Position numbers and translations under genes: made by a program | Shown here: piece after piece, positions 15,062 through 23,218 of the stretch | Layout of the letters: the number at the start of each line of letters is the position of its first letter | Position numbering within the stretch: the stretch's first letter is position 1 | The notes under the pieces: generated by a model | The model's database searches: none | The model's input: the letters and a program-made list of their open reading frames with translations, nothing else | Told to the model about the DNA's origin: nothing | Assembly: GCA_934670025.1 (NCBI GenBank) | Contig: CAKUOS010000026.1 | Location: 1 to 31,367, forward strand | Reading direction: 5' to 3' | Length of the DNA stretch: 31,367 nt | DNA from: an uncultured Oscillospiraceae bacterium | Lineage (GTDB): Bacteria; Bacillota; Clostridia; Oscillospirales; Oscillospiraceae

Positions 15062-15967
15062 ATGGAATCGATCCTCACGGGCCGCTGCCCGGAATGCGGA
15101 AAGGAATTGCAGATCCCGGCGGAGCTTTCGGCGTTCTCCTGCCTCTACTGCGGCGCGCGGCTCACGCCCGCGCAGCTGCGCACCGGGGACGCGCCGGCGC
15201 CCGACGCCGCCGAACAGCAGGCGGCCTATGACCACGCCGTGCAGCGCCTTGCATGGTGCATCACAAATTTCCCGGGCTATCACCGCAAGATCACCCGCAA
15301 TGAGTTTCCGGAGGCGTATGACGCCTATGAGGCTGCCTGCGCGCCGGTCGTGCGCGAATTGTCGAGCGGCGTCCCGGCTGCGCGGCAGACGGAGCTTCTG
15401 ACGGCCGCGGCGCAGAGAATGCTGGACGATCTGGCCGCAGGGTTTGACAAAAAGGGCGACATGGAGGACCGGAAGATCGTTCTGGCCATCTTCTTCGTGC
15501 CGATGCTGCGGCGGCAGAAGCTGCCTATCAGCGAGGAATTTGCGGAGATCTTGCAGAAGCTCTGGGTCGGGCGCTATCCGAAGTCGCCGTTTTACGTCGG
15601 CGACTATGAGGCCATCGCCGGCGGCTTCCGCAAAAAGCTCTTCGGCCTGTGCTTCATCACGACGGCCGTGTGCGAAGAGCTCGGCAAACCGGACGACTGC
15701 GCGGAGCTGACGGCGTTCCGCCGCTTCCGCGACACGTATCTCATGCAGCAGCCCGACGGCCCCGCGCTCATCGACGAGTATTATAACATCGCGCCCGGCA
15801 TCGTCGCGTGCATCAACACCTGTACCGACCGCCACGCGCGCTATGCGCGTCTGCGCGAGGACTATCTTGCGCCGTGCTACGACGATCTGCAAAACGGCCG
15901 CCTGGCAAGCTGCAAGGCGCGCTACGTCACGATGGTGCGGTCGCTGGAGCGGGAATTTTTCAGCTGA
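15062..15967 (+). CDS. Zinc-ribbon protein with CFI-box domain
   Basis: A 301-residue cytoplasmic protein without signal or membrane segment. Residues 9-30 form a zinc ribbon (CPECG...CLYCG; Cys9, 12, 27, 30). The middle (about 55-190) is helical and not recognised. From about residue 197 it has CFITTAVCEELGKPDDCAEL, then RRFRDTYL and EYYNIAPGIV, the pattern of the CFI-box-CTERM domain found at the end of diverse bacterial proteins of unknown function. ATG 15062 is preceded by AGAAAGAAGG. It sits between the sigma/anti-sigma pair and the VWA/MoxR pair, which suggests a shared process. The biochemical role is unknown. Confidence 0.75.
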   Translation: MESILTGRCPECGKELQIPAELSAFSCLYCGARLTPAQLRTGDAPAPDAAEQQAAYDHAVQRLAWCITNFPGYHRKITRNEFPEAYDAYEAACAPVVRELSSGVPAARQTELLTAAAQRMLDDLAAGFDKKGDMEDRKIVLAIFFVPMLRRQKLPISEEFAEILQKLWVGRYPKSPFYVGDYEAIAGGFRKKLFGLCFITTAVCEELGKPDDCAELTAFRRFRDTYLMQQPDGPALIDEYYNIAPGIVACINTCTDRHARYARLREDYLAPCYDDLQNGRLASCKARYVTMVRSLEREFFS

Positions 15968-15981
15968 ACATCGAATCGAAC

Positions 15982-16022
15982 ACCGCCGGTGCGGCCCGCA
16001 TATTCCGGAGCGCACCGGCGGT
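15982..16022 (+). terminator. Strong hairpin between CFI-box and VWA genes
   Basis: ACCGCCGGTGCG (15982-15993) pairs perfectly with CGCACCGGCGGT (16011-16022) across a 17-nt loop. Only CTTT follows, so it may attenuate rather than end transcription, or stabilise the mRNA end. It lies 9 nt before the ribosome binding site region of the VWA gene. Confidence 0.45.
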
Positions 16023-16047
16023 CTTTGCAGGAAAGGAGGCGGCGCGC

Positions 16048-17328
16048 GTGACGGACGGGGCGCGGCTGTATCAGCGTCTGCGCGGCGGACTTTATAAAAA
16101 GCTCCCGGCGCTCGCGCTGCCGCTGGGGCTTCTGGACTGGGAGACAGGGCAGGGGGGCCTGCCCGGCACCGACGGCGTGAAATTTTTCGCGCAGACGGAC
16201 TGGCTGCAAAGCGCGCCGCGCGAAGACGGCGAGCAGACGCTTCTGCACAGCCTCCTGCACGCGATGCTGGGGCACGTGACGCTGCGCGGCGGCGAAGACG
16301 CTGCGCGGTGGGATCTGGCGTGCGACCTGGCGGCAGAATTTCTGCGCGCGCGGATGATGCGCCTGCCGCTGACGGGCGCGCTCGGGCGCGCGTTCTATGC
16401 CTGCAAGTCCGGCGAGGCGTTTTCGGCGCAGGCGCTCTACCGAAGGCTCGGCGAAGATCAGGCGGAAGACGCGGCAGCGCTTCGGGCGCTCGTGCGGCGC
16501 GACAGCCACGCATACTGGCAGCGCGCGCAGACACGGCTGCTGGCGCGCGCGTCGGGCGGAGAGACAGGCGAGGGCGCGGACGCGCTCTGGAAGCGGCAGC
16601 GGGAAAAGCTCCTGCCGTATATGCAGCCGGATAAGCCGAAGATCGGCACAGGTACGGCGGGACAGCGGCTCGACATCCCGCAGATCCCGGAAAACCACAC
16701 GCGCTTCGCGCAGCTTCTGCGCGCGTTCGCCGTCACGCAGGAGAACCGGCGCGTGAACGATGCGGATTTCGCCTATTCGTGGTACGCCTACGGTATGGCG
16801 TGCTCGGACGGCGTGATGCCGCTCATTGAGCCGCTGGAATACTCCGAAGAGCGGCGCTTGCAGGAGATGGTCATCGTGCTCGACACGTCGGCCTCGTGCT
16901 CGCGCGGGCTTGCGGTGCGGTTTCTCGGCGCGGTCCATGCGATCGTGGCGCGCGAGCGGCTGTTTTTCGAGCATTTTCGGCTGTATATCCTCCAGTGCGA
17001 CTGCGAGGTGCAGCAGGAAACGCTCGTGACGAATCTCGATGAATTTCAGTGGTATATGGAGCATCTGGAGCTTTACGGCGGCGGCGGGACGGACTTTCGG
17101 CCCGCGTTCGGGCGCATTGACGCGCTCGTGGCCGCGGGCGAGCTGCCGCGGCTCGGGGGCGTGCTGTATTTTACCGACGGCTACGGCGTCTTCCCGGAGA
17201 AGGCCCCGGACTATCCTGCGGCGTTTGTGATGCTGCAATACCGCTACGACGATATCAATCTGCCGCGATGGGCGCTGAAGCTCGTTCTGGACGCAGAAAA
17301 GCCCGGGAGGGACGAAGGATGGATATAA
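16048..17328 (+). CDS. DUF2201-type protein with metallopeptidase-like and VWA domains
   Basis: A 426-residue cytoplasmic protein. The N-terminal domain (about 1-200) matches the DUF2201 putative metallopeptidase region, with LLHSLLHAMLGH (about 65-76). It has the two His residues, but Ser stands where HExxH enzymes have Glu. The C-terminal VWA-like domain carries a MIDAS: D-T-S-A-S near 278, GGGGTDF near 345 and FTDGYG near 375. GTG 16048 is chosen because AAAGGAGG lies 8 nt upstream; longer in-frame starts run into the previous gene. The 3' end overlaps the MoxR ATPase by 10 nt. Such VWA-MoxR pairs are thought to act as chaperone or metal-insertion systems; the target here is unknown. Confidence 0.85.
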   Translation: MTDGARLYQRLRGGLYKKLPALALPLGLLDWETGQGGLPGTDGVKFFAQTDWLQSAPREDGEQTLLHSLLHAMLGHVTLRGGEDAARWDLACDLAAEFLRARMMRLPLTGALGRAFYACKSGEAFSAQALYRRLGEDQAEDAAALRALVRRDSHAYWQRAQTRLLARASGGETGEGADALWKRQREKLLPYMQPDKPKIGTGTAGQRLDIPQIPENHTRFAQLLRAFAVTQENRRVNDADFAYSWYAYGMACSDGVMPLIEPLEYSEERRLQEMVIVLDTSASCSRGLAVRFLGAVHAIVARERLFFEHFRLYILQCDCEVQQETLVTNLDEFQWYMEHLELYGGGGTDFRPAFGRIDALVAAGELPRLGGVLYFTDGYGVFPEKAPDYPAAFVMLQYRYDDINLPRWALKLVLDAEKPGRDEGWI

Positions 17329-18734
17329 AACAGGCGAAGACGGAGATCGCGCGCACGGTCCGGGCCTATACTGCGCGGACGGAGGACGGACAGCTGTGCA
17401 TCCCGATGCACGCGCAGCGGCCGCTGCTTCTGATGGGGCCGCCGGGCGTCGGCAAGACGGCGATCCTGTCGCAGCTGGCCGAAGAGCTGGAGATCGGCCT
17501 CGTGGCCTACACGATGACGCACCACACGCGCCAGTCGGCGCTCGGCCTGCCGCTCATCCGCGAAAAGACATACGGCGGCAAGGCGTACACCGCGACGGAG
17601 TATACGATGAGCGAGATCCTCGCGGCCGTCTATGACAGCATGGAGAAAACGGGCCGGCGGACGGGGATCCTGTTCCTCGACGAGATCAACTGCGTCTCCG
17701 AGACGCTGATGCCCGCGATGCTGCAATTGCTGCAAACGAAGCGCTTCGGCACGCACAGTCTGCCCGAGGGCTGGATCATCGCCGCGGCGGGCAATCCGCC
17801 GCAGTACAACCAGTCTGCGCGGCTGTTCGACACCGCGACGATGGACCGCGTGCGGCTGCTGCTGATCGAGGAGAACTATCCCGTCTGGCGGGCATACGCG
17901 CACGCGCGCGGCCTGCACCCGGCGGTTTTATCGTATCTGGAGCTGCATCCGGAGCATTTTTACTGCGTGCAGCCGCACGCGCACGGCCGCAGCTTCGTCA
18001 CGGCGCGCGGCTGGGAGGATCTTTCGCGCGTGCTCATGAGCTACGAGCAGCTCGGCTTTGCGGCCGGGGACGCGCTGTTCGGCGAGTTTTTGCAGCATGA
18101 AGAGATCGCGGCATCGTTCGCGTCGTATTACCGGCTGTTTGCCGTCTGCCGCGAAAAGCTGGCGCTGCCGCAGATCCTCTCCGGGCAGACGGACGATGCC
18201 GCACCGGAGCTGCGCGCGCTGCGCTTTGACGGGCGGCTGGCCGCGGTGGAGCTGCTGCTGCACGCGCTGAAGACGGAGCTTGCGCAGGCACAGGCGCAGA
18301 CGGCGCTGAGCGGGAGTCTGATGAGCTTTTTGTCCGCGCTGGAACGCGAACCCGACCGGCTTTCGGCCGCGCGGACGCATCTGGCGCGGCGCGAGTCGGC
18401 CGTGCAGGTCAGAAAGGACTGCGGCGTCCTGCCGGCGGAGGAGGAGGCGCGCGAGCGCCGCTTCGCCGCGAAGGTCCGCGCGTGTCTGGAAGGAGAAGAC
18501 GGCCTCGCGGCGCTGGCGCGCGAAGCGGAGGGCAGCCGCGCGGCGGCGCAGATGGCCGCGGCGGCGTGCGCCGCGCATCTGGAAAACGCGCTGGCGTTCG
18601 TGCGCGGGACGTTCGGGCCCGGACAGGAGCTGCTCATCTTCCTGACGCAGCTGCAAAATTTACCGGATGCGCAGCCGTTTTTGCGGAAAAGCGCGCAATT
18701 TGGGCCGCTTCTGCGCGAGGTGTTACCGGAATAA
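17319..18734 (+). CDS. MoxR-type AAA+ ATPase
   Basis: A 471-residue protein. Walker A GPPGVGKT is at about 40-47, Walker B ILFLDEIN at about 117-124, and a sensor segment IAAAGNPPQYNQSAR follows with a conserved DRVRLLLIEENYPVW stretch. The MoxR features end near 260. The last 200 residues are helical, Ala/Arg-rich and not recognised. ATG 17319 lies within the end of the VWA gene, so the two are cotranslated. AAA+ ATPases of this group work with VWA proteins to remodel or activate a partner complex. A bidirectional terminator follows directly. Confidence 0.9.
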   Translation: MDIKQAKTEIARTVRAYTARTEDGQLCIPMHAQRPLLLMGPPGVGKTAILSQLAEELEIGLVAYTMTHHTRQSALGLPLIREKTYGGKAYTATEYTMSEILAAVYDSMEKTGRRTGILFLDEINCVSETLMPAMLQLLQTKRFGTHSLPEGWIIAAAGNPPQYNQSARLFDTATMDRVRLLLIEENYPVWRAYAHARGLHPAVLSYLELHPEHFYCVQPHAHGRSFVTARGWEDLSRVLMSYEQLGFAAGDALFGEFLQHEEIAASFASYYRLFAVCREKLALPQILSGQTDDAAPELRALRFDGRLAAVELLLHALKTELAQAQAQTALSGSLMSFLSALEREPDRLSAARTHLARRESAVQVRKDCGVLPAEEEARERRFAAKVRACLEGEDGLAALAREAEGSRAAAQMAAAACAAHLENALAFVRGTFGPGQELLIFLTQLQNLPDAQPFLRKSAQFGPLLREVLPE

Positions 18735-18737
18735 ATC

Positions 18738-18766
18738 AAAAAAGCAGCCCGCAAGGGCTGCTTTTT
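18738..18766. terminator. Bidirectional intrinsic terminator
   Basis: AGCAGCCC and GGGCTGCT form an 8-bp stem around GCAA, with an A run on the left and a T run on the right. It separates the convergent MoxR gene (+) and ABC transporter operon (-) and can act on both strands. Confidence 0.9.
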
Positions 18767-18775
18767 CATGATTTT

Positions 18776-19852
18776 TTACAGCACGTGGACCATTTCAGGC
18801 TCGAAGACGAGGCTGCACGTCTCGCCGACCTGATAGATGCGCTTGTTCTGCGGGTTCGGCTCCTCGAGCTTGACGAGCGTATCGCCGACCATGACGTGGT
18901 AGTTCTGATACGAGCCCATGAAGCAGCTGAGCACGACCTTGCACGCAAGTCCGCCGTTGTCCGCGAGCTTCGCGGCCTCGGGCCGCAGGACGACGGTGTA
19001 GCTTTCGCCCTCGGTCATGTTTTCGCGGCCCTGCACGCGCATCGACTCGCCGCCGATGTCGAGCAGCACGTGGTCGCCGTCGCGGCCGGTCATCGTGCCG
19101 CGCAGGAAGTTGGCCTCGCCGATGAAATCGGCGACGAATTCGTTCACCGGGTGGTAATAGATCTCCTGCGGCGTGCCCATCTGGGCCACGACGCCCTTGT
19201 CCATGACGATGATCTGGTCGGACAGCGCCATTGCCTCGCTCTGGTCGTGCGTGACGTAGATGGCGGTGATGCCGACGCGCTGCTGGATACGGCGGATCTC
19301 CGTGCGCATCGACACGCGCAGCTTGGCGTCGAGGTTGCTGAGCGGTTCGTCGAACAGCAGCACCGACGGCTCGATGACGAGCGCGCGCGCCAGCGCGACG
19401 CGCTGCTGCTGGCCGCCGGAGAGCTGGTTGGTCATGCGCGCCTCCATGCCGCCGAGCTCGACGAGGTCGAGGATCTCCATGACGCGGCGGTGGATCTCGT
19501 CCTTCGGCACCTTGCGCAGCTTCAGGCCGTAGGCGACGTTGTCGAACACGTTATAGTGCGGCAGCAGCGCGTAGCTCTGGAAGACCATCGCGGTGTCGCG
19601 CTTGTTGGGCGTCAGCTCGTTGATGGGCTCGTCGCCGAGGTAGATTTCGCCCTCGTCCGGGCTCTCAAAGCCCGCGATCATGCGCAGCGTGGTCGTTTTG
19701 CCGCAGCCCGAGGGGCCGAGCAGCGTGACGAACGAGCCGGGCTCAATGACGAGCGACGTATCCTTGACGGCATAGAAGTCCTTGCCGGTCTTCGGGTCCT
19801 GATAGATCTTGGAAATATGGTCCAGGCGGACGCCTTTTTTGATTTTTTCCAT
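18776..19852 (-). CDS. ABC transporter ATPase, AfuC/FbpC/PotA type
   Basis: A 358-residue protein, last gene of a three-gene uptake operon. Walker A GPSGCGKT is at 46-53, the Q loop FQSYALLPH near 91-99, signature LSGGQ at 144-148, Walker B LLFDEP at 165-170 and the switch His in YVTHDQSEA. A TOBE domain occupies roughly 280-358. The MAQMGTPQEIYYHP.N.FVADFIGEANF segment is typical of ATPases paired with Fe(III), polyamine or hexose-phosphate permeases. ATG 19852 follows the permease stop by 3 nt, with AAGGAGG upstream. It powers import at the inner face of the membrane. Confidence 0.92.
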   Translation of the reverse strand: MEKIKKGVRLDHISKIYQDPKTGKDFYAVKDTSLVIEPGSFVTLLGPSGCGKTTTLRMIAGFESPDEGEIYLGDEPINELTPNKRDTAMVFQSYALLPHYNVFDNVAYGLKLRKVPKDEIHRRVMEILDLVELGGMEARMTNQLSGGQQQRVALARALVIEPSVLLFDEPLSNLDAKLRVSMRTEIRRIQQRVGITAIYVTHDQSEAMALSDQIIVMDKGVVAQMGTPQEIYYHPVNEFVADFIGEANFLRGTMTGRDGDHVLLDIGGESMRVQGRENMTEGESYTVVLRPEAAKLADNGGLACKVVLSCFMGSYQNYHVMVGDTLVKLEEPNPQNKRIYQVGETCSLVFEPEMVHVL

Positions 19853-19855
19853 GGC

Positions 19856-21571
19856 TTACGCTTCCTCCTTGATTTTCTTGCTGGTGCCGAAGTTCTTGAT
19901 GAACAGATCCATCAGCAGCACCGCGCCGTAGGTGATGACGATCAGGATCGTTGCAAACGCGCAGGCCAGGCTGTACGAGCCCTTTTCGGCGAATTCGTTG
20001 ATCTGCACGGTGATGAGCAAAAACTGCGGCGTGACGAGCAGGATGATGGCCGAGATGGCCGTGATGCTGCGCACGAACGCCGTGACAAGACCCGAGAGGA
20101 ACGAATCCTTGATGAGCGGCAGCGTGACGGTCATGAAGACCTTGAAACTGTCCGCGCCCATGTCATAGGCGGATTCCTCGATCGACTTGTCGATCTGCCG
20201 CAATGCGGAGATGCCGCTGCGCGTGCCGGTCGGCAGCGAACGCACGACGAACACGATGATGAGGATCAGGCCCGTGCCGTAGATGCCCTGCAAAAAGCCC
20301 GTGTGGAACACGCCGCTGGCAAAGCCGCGGATATAGCCGACGCCGAGCACCGTGCCGGGCACGGCCATCGCCAGCATCGACACGGCCTCGATGAAGCCCT
20401 TGGCCTTAAACTTGCGCTTGACGACAAGATACGAGATGATCATGCTCAGAAGCGCGGTGATGGGCGCGGAGATGAGCGAGAGCAGGAACGAATCGCGGAA
20501 CGCCTGGAAGCCGTGGTAGCGCGTGAAGATGAGCTTGAACCACTTGCCCGTCAGCGGGAAGAACTTATAGCCCCACGTCGGGAAGAACGCACCGATGGGC
20601 ACGCACAGGTACATGAGAATGACGAACATCGCGGCCAGCGAGCACAGAATGGTCAGCGGCGTGCGGACGCTGCGGTCCTCGATGAGCATTCTGCCGCGCG
20701 AGGCCTTGCCGGTCAGCGTGGCGGCGGTCCGGGCTTCGAGATAATACTTCTGCACGGCGAACATGAGAAGCGTGATGCACAGCAGCACCACGGCCATCGC
20801 GGCCGCGCCGGGCTTGTCATACGCGCCGGTGATCTGCAAATAGATCGTCGTGGCGAGCGTGTCATACGAGCCGCCGATGATCATCGGGTTTGCAAAGTCG
20901 GCGATGGACTCGATGAACGTGACGAGGAAGGCGTTGCCGAGGCCCGGGAGCATGAGCGGCAGCGTAACGCTCGTGAAGACCTTGAAGCGGCTCGCGCCCA
21001 TGTCGCGCGCGGCCTCCTCCAGAGACGGGTCGATGTTCTTTAAAAGACCCTTGAGCATCATGTAGCACACGGGGAAGAACGTCAGCGTCTGCACGATGAC
21101 GATACCCCAGTAGCCGTAGACGCTGTTGTCGTAGATGCCGAGCAGGAAGCGCGTGATGATGCCCGCCTTGCCGAAGAGCATGATCATCGACAAAGACAGC
21201 ACGAACGGCGGCGAGACGACCGGCAGCATCGACACGACCTTAAAAAGGCCGCCGGCAAACTTGTTCATCTTCACGTACACCTCGACGTAGGCGAACAGCA
21301 GGCCCACGAGCGACGACAGAATGCCGACCACGAAGCCGACCTTCAGCGTGTTGGTGATGGCGTGGGTGAACGTGGGCATCCGGAAGATGCGCTTGAAAAT
21401 GTCGAGGGTGAAGCCGTTGCCGTCCCCGACAAAACTATCCACCAGCAGAATCGCCAGCGGGTAGAGAATAAACAAAGTCAGAAATGTGATCAGCACGACG
21501 ATGGTCGTGACCATAATGGGGTCAGCCATCAGCTTTTTCCGGTCCAGCGCCGCGCTCTGGCGTTTGGCCAT
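19856..21571 (-). CDS. ABC transporter permease, fused two-domain AfuB/FbpB type
   Basis: A 571-residue membrane protein with about 12 hydrophobic segments in two homologous MetI-like halves. Both EAA loops are visible: EEAARDMGASRFKVFTSVTL (near residue 190) and EESAYDMGADSFKVFMTVTL (near 465). Fusion of two permease domains in one chain is normal for the FbpB/AfuB branch. ATG 21571 is preceded by AGAGGAG. It lies between the binding protein gene (132 bp upstream, with a hairpin in between) and the ATPase gene (3 bp downstream). It forms the membrane channel of the importer. Confidence 0.92.
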   Translation of the reverse strand: MAKRQSAALDRKKLMADPIMVTTIVVLITFLTLFILYPLAILLVDSFVGDGNGFTLDIFKRIFRMPTFTHAITNTLKVGFVVGILSSLVGLLFAYVEVYVKMNKFAGGLFKVVSMLPVVSPPFVLSLSMIMLFGKAGIITRFLLGIYDNSVYGYWGIVIVQTLTFFPVCYMMLKGLLKNIDPSLEEAARDMGASRFKVFTSVTLPLMLPGLGNAFLVTFIESIADFANPMIIGGSYDTLATTIYLQITGAYDKPGAAAMAVVLLCITLLMFAVQKYYLEARTAATLTGKASRGRMLIEDRSVRTPLTILCSLAAMFVILMYLCVPIGAFFPTWGYKFFPLTGKWFKLIFTRYHGFQAFRDSFLLSLISAPITALLSMIISYLVVKRKFKAKGFIEAVSMLAMAVPGTVLGVGYIRGFASGVFHTGFLQGIYGTGLILIIVFVVRSLPTGTRSGISALRQIDKSIEESAYDMGADSFKVFMTVTLPLIKDSFLSGLVTAFVRSITAISAIILLVTPQFLLITVQINEFAEKGSYSLACAFATILIVITYGAVLLMDLFIKNFGTSKKIKEEA

Positions 21572-21636
21572 AGGGATTCTCCTCTCTTCTGCGGTTTTTC
21601 CGAAAGGACACGGCCGGGCGCAGCCCGGCGGCGGAT

Positions 21637-21676
21637 AAAAAACGGGAAACGGGAGGCGGCCAAAGCCGCCTCCCGT
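21637..21676 (-). terminator. Partial terminator between binding protein and permease genes
   Basis: On the minus strand a 12-bp stem (21676-21665 with 21660-21649) with a 4-nt loop is followed, 6 nt later, by six T residues. The offset U tract suggests partial termination or mRNA stabilisation, giving more binding protein than permease, as is common in ABC operons. Confidence 0.65.
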
Positions 21677-21703
21677 GCGGAACGATGAAAAACAGTGCGG
21701 AGC

Positions 21704-22900
21704 TTACTCCGTCTTGAAGCGGTCCTCGCCGGTGTCGGCGCCGGAGGCGGCGATGGCGTTCATGACCTCTTCGACATAGGTCTTGATGTTGGCGGTCGCA
21801 TCGTCAAAGTCATAGTCCATGACGTTGTTGGGGTCGAGGCCGAACTCGGCGGCCTGTGCGGGCTGCTCGGCGTTGTCGATGACAAGGAACTGGTAGGAGC
21901 CGTTGTCCTTGGCGACGTTGACGCAGTCGGGGCTCAGCGCGTATTCGATCCACAGCTTGGCAGCGTTCGGATGGGCAGCGCCCTTGAACATGGCGGTGGC
22001 GCCAATTTCGAAGGAGGTGCCGCTGGACGGAATGATGAGCTCGATGTTCTCGTAGCCGTTGTCAACGATCTGCGTGATGCCGTCATGCAGGAAGCCGATG
22101 CCGATGACGCACTCGCCGGTGCCGACGTTCTTGGACGGGCCGGAGCCGGACTTCGTGTAGACCTGGATGTTCTTGTCGAGGTCGACGAGGTACTGGATGC
22201 CTTCGTCATGGCCGTACTTCTGGATCATGGTGTTGATGACCAGCTTGGCGGTGCCGGCGGTGTTGTAGTTGGACAGCCAGATCAGGCCCTTGTACTCTTC
22301 CTTGAGCAGATCGGTCCAGTCCTGCGGCGCCTCGAGGCCCAGACGGTTCAGCTCGTCCGTGTTGACCATGAAGCCCAGGATGCCCTTGTAGATGCCGTAC
22401 CAGTAGCCGTCCTTGTTGCGGTACATATCGCCGACCAGATGGGAGGCGTTCTGCGCCTCATAGGCCTCGAGCAGGCCCTCGGCCGCGACGACGTTGTACG
22501 GGTCGGTCGTGCCGCCGAACCAGACGTCGGCAGACGGGTTGCCGTTCTCTTCTTCGATCTTGGCCTGGACCTCGCCGGTCGACAGGCGCTGATACTGGGT
22601 CTTGATGCCGTAGAGCTTTTCGAAGTTCTCGCAGGCGGCTGCCAGGTATTCTTCCTCGCAGGAGCCGTAGACGACGAGCTCACCCTCAGCCTGTGCGGCA
22701 GCGATCAGGTCTGCCATCGGGTCAGCCTCAGCGGCGGGTTCTTCCGCAGCGGGCTCTTCGGCGGGTTCTTCCGCGGCCGGGGTCTCGGCTGCCGGGGTCT
22801 CGGCGGCCGGCGTTTCCGCGGCGGGTTCGTTGTTGGACGCACAGGCGGCCAGCGCGAACACCATCACGAGTGCAAGAAGCAAAGCGATGATCTTTTTCAT
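21704..22900 (-). CDS. ABC transporter substrate-binding lipoprotein, AfuA/FbpA type
   Basis: A 398-residue lipoprotein. The signal peptide ends in a lipobox L-A-A-C with Cys20. Residues 25-59 are a repetitive Pro/Ala/Glu linker (repeats of ETPAA and EEPAA). The binding domain starts near 60 with ELVVYGS, followed by ADVWFGGTTDPYNVVAAEG and GYWYGIYKGILGFMVNT, typical of the FbpA/AfuA cluster (periplasmic-binding type II fold). That cluster includes Fe(III) binders and hexose-phosphate binders. I see no adjacent Tyr pair like the one that binds iron in FbpA, so the substrate is open. It is the first gene of the operon, with promoter and operator upstream. Confidence 0.9.
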   Translation of the reverse strand: MKKIIALLLALVMVFALAACASNNEPAAETPAAETPAAETPAAEEPAEEPAAEEPAAEADPMADLIAAAQAEGELVVYGSCEEEYLAAACENFEKLYGIKTQYQRLSTGEVQAKIEEENGNPSADVWFGGTTDPYNVVAAEGLLEAYEAQNASHLVGDMYRNKDGYWYGIYKGILGFMVNTDELNRLGLEAPQDWTDLLKEEYKGLIWLSNYNTAGTAKLVINTMIQKYGHDEGIQYLVDLDKNIQVYTKSGSGPSKNVGTGECVIGIGFLHDGITQIVDNGYENIELIIPSSGTSFEIGATAMFKGAAHPNAAKLWIEYALSPDCVNVAKDNGSYQFLVIDNAEQPAQAAEFGLDPNNVMDYDFDDATANIKTYVEEVMNAIAASGADTGEDRFKTE

Positions 22901-22954
22901 ACAAACAGATCCTCCATATAAATTTATTTTACGGCGAAGAAGCCGTGAAATACG

Positions 22955-22970
22955 ATGGAAACGATTCCAT
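22955..22970. promoter_or_regulatory. LacI/CcpA-type operator in the transporter leader
   Basis: ATGGAAACGATTCCAT has perfect 6-bp arms around a central CG-containing core and fits the cre consensus WTGNAANCGNWNNCW. It lies about 40-57 nt downstream of the predicted transcription start of the ABC operon, a roadblock position. A LacI-family regulator or CcpA is the likely ligand. A small ACGGC/GCCGT hairpin (22931-22946) lies next to it. Confidence 0.65.
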
Positions 22971-23018
22971 GCGTGCGAAACCACCATGCGCTTCCGATTT
23001 AACATGGAATTAACATTC

Positions 23019-23046
23019 ATTCTAGCAATTTTTCCGAAAAAGTCAA
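23019..23046 (-). promoter_or_regulatory. Promoter of the ABC transporter operon
   Basis: On the minus strand TTGACT (23046-23041) and TAGAAT (23024-23019) are 16 bp apart, giving a leader of about 110 nt before the ATG at 22900. Confidence 0.7.
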
Positions 23047-23149
23047 CAAAGAACCGGCGGCAGACGCGAGGCGGCCGTGTGATTTTACGTTTTAAACAAA
23101 AAATTCCTTTGATTTTGTGCAGTTCGAAGAAACAAACCGCACCGGACGC

Positions 23150-23178
23150 TTGACAATTATAATGTTGTGTAGGAAAAT
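23150..23178 (+). promoter_or_regulatory. Probable promoter of the BMP-like gene
   Basis: A perfect TTGACA lies at 23150-23155. The best-spaced -10 is weak (GAAAAT, 23173-23178), while a perfect TATAAT at 23158-23163 is too close to pair with it. Transcription from here is likely, but the exact -10 is uncertain. Confidence 0.4.
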
Positions 23179-23218
23179 AAGCTGTAAAACGACGGAAGAG
23201 GAAAAGGAGGCGGATGCG

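Noticed and set aside
18482..21043. 853-codon + strand open frame over the ABC transporter region
   Set aside because: It is antisense to the ATPase and permease genes, whose motifs are unambiguous. Its product is rich in Asp, His, Arg and Val as expected for the reverse strand of GC-rich coding DNA.
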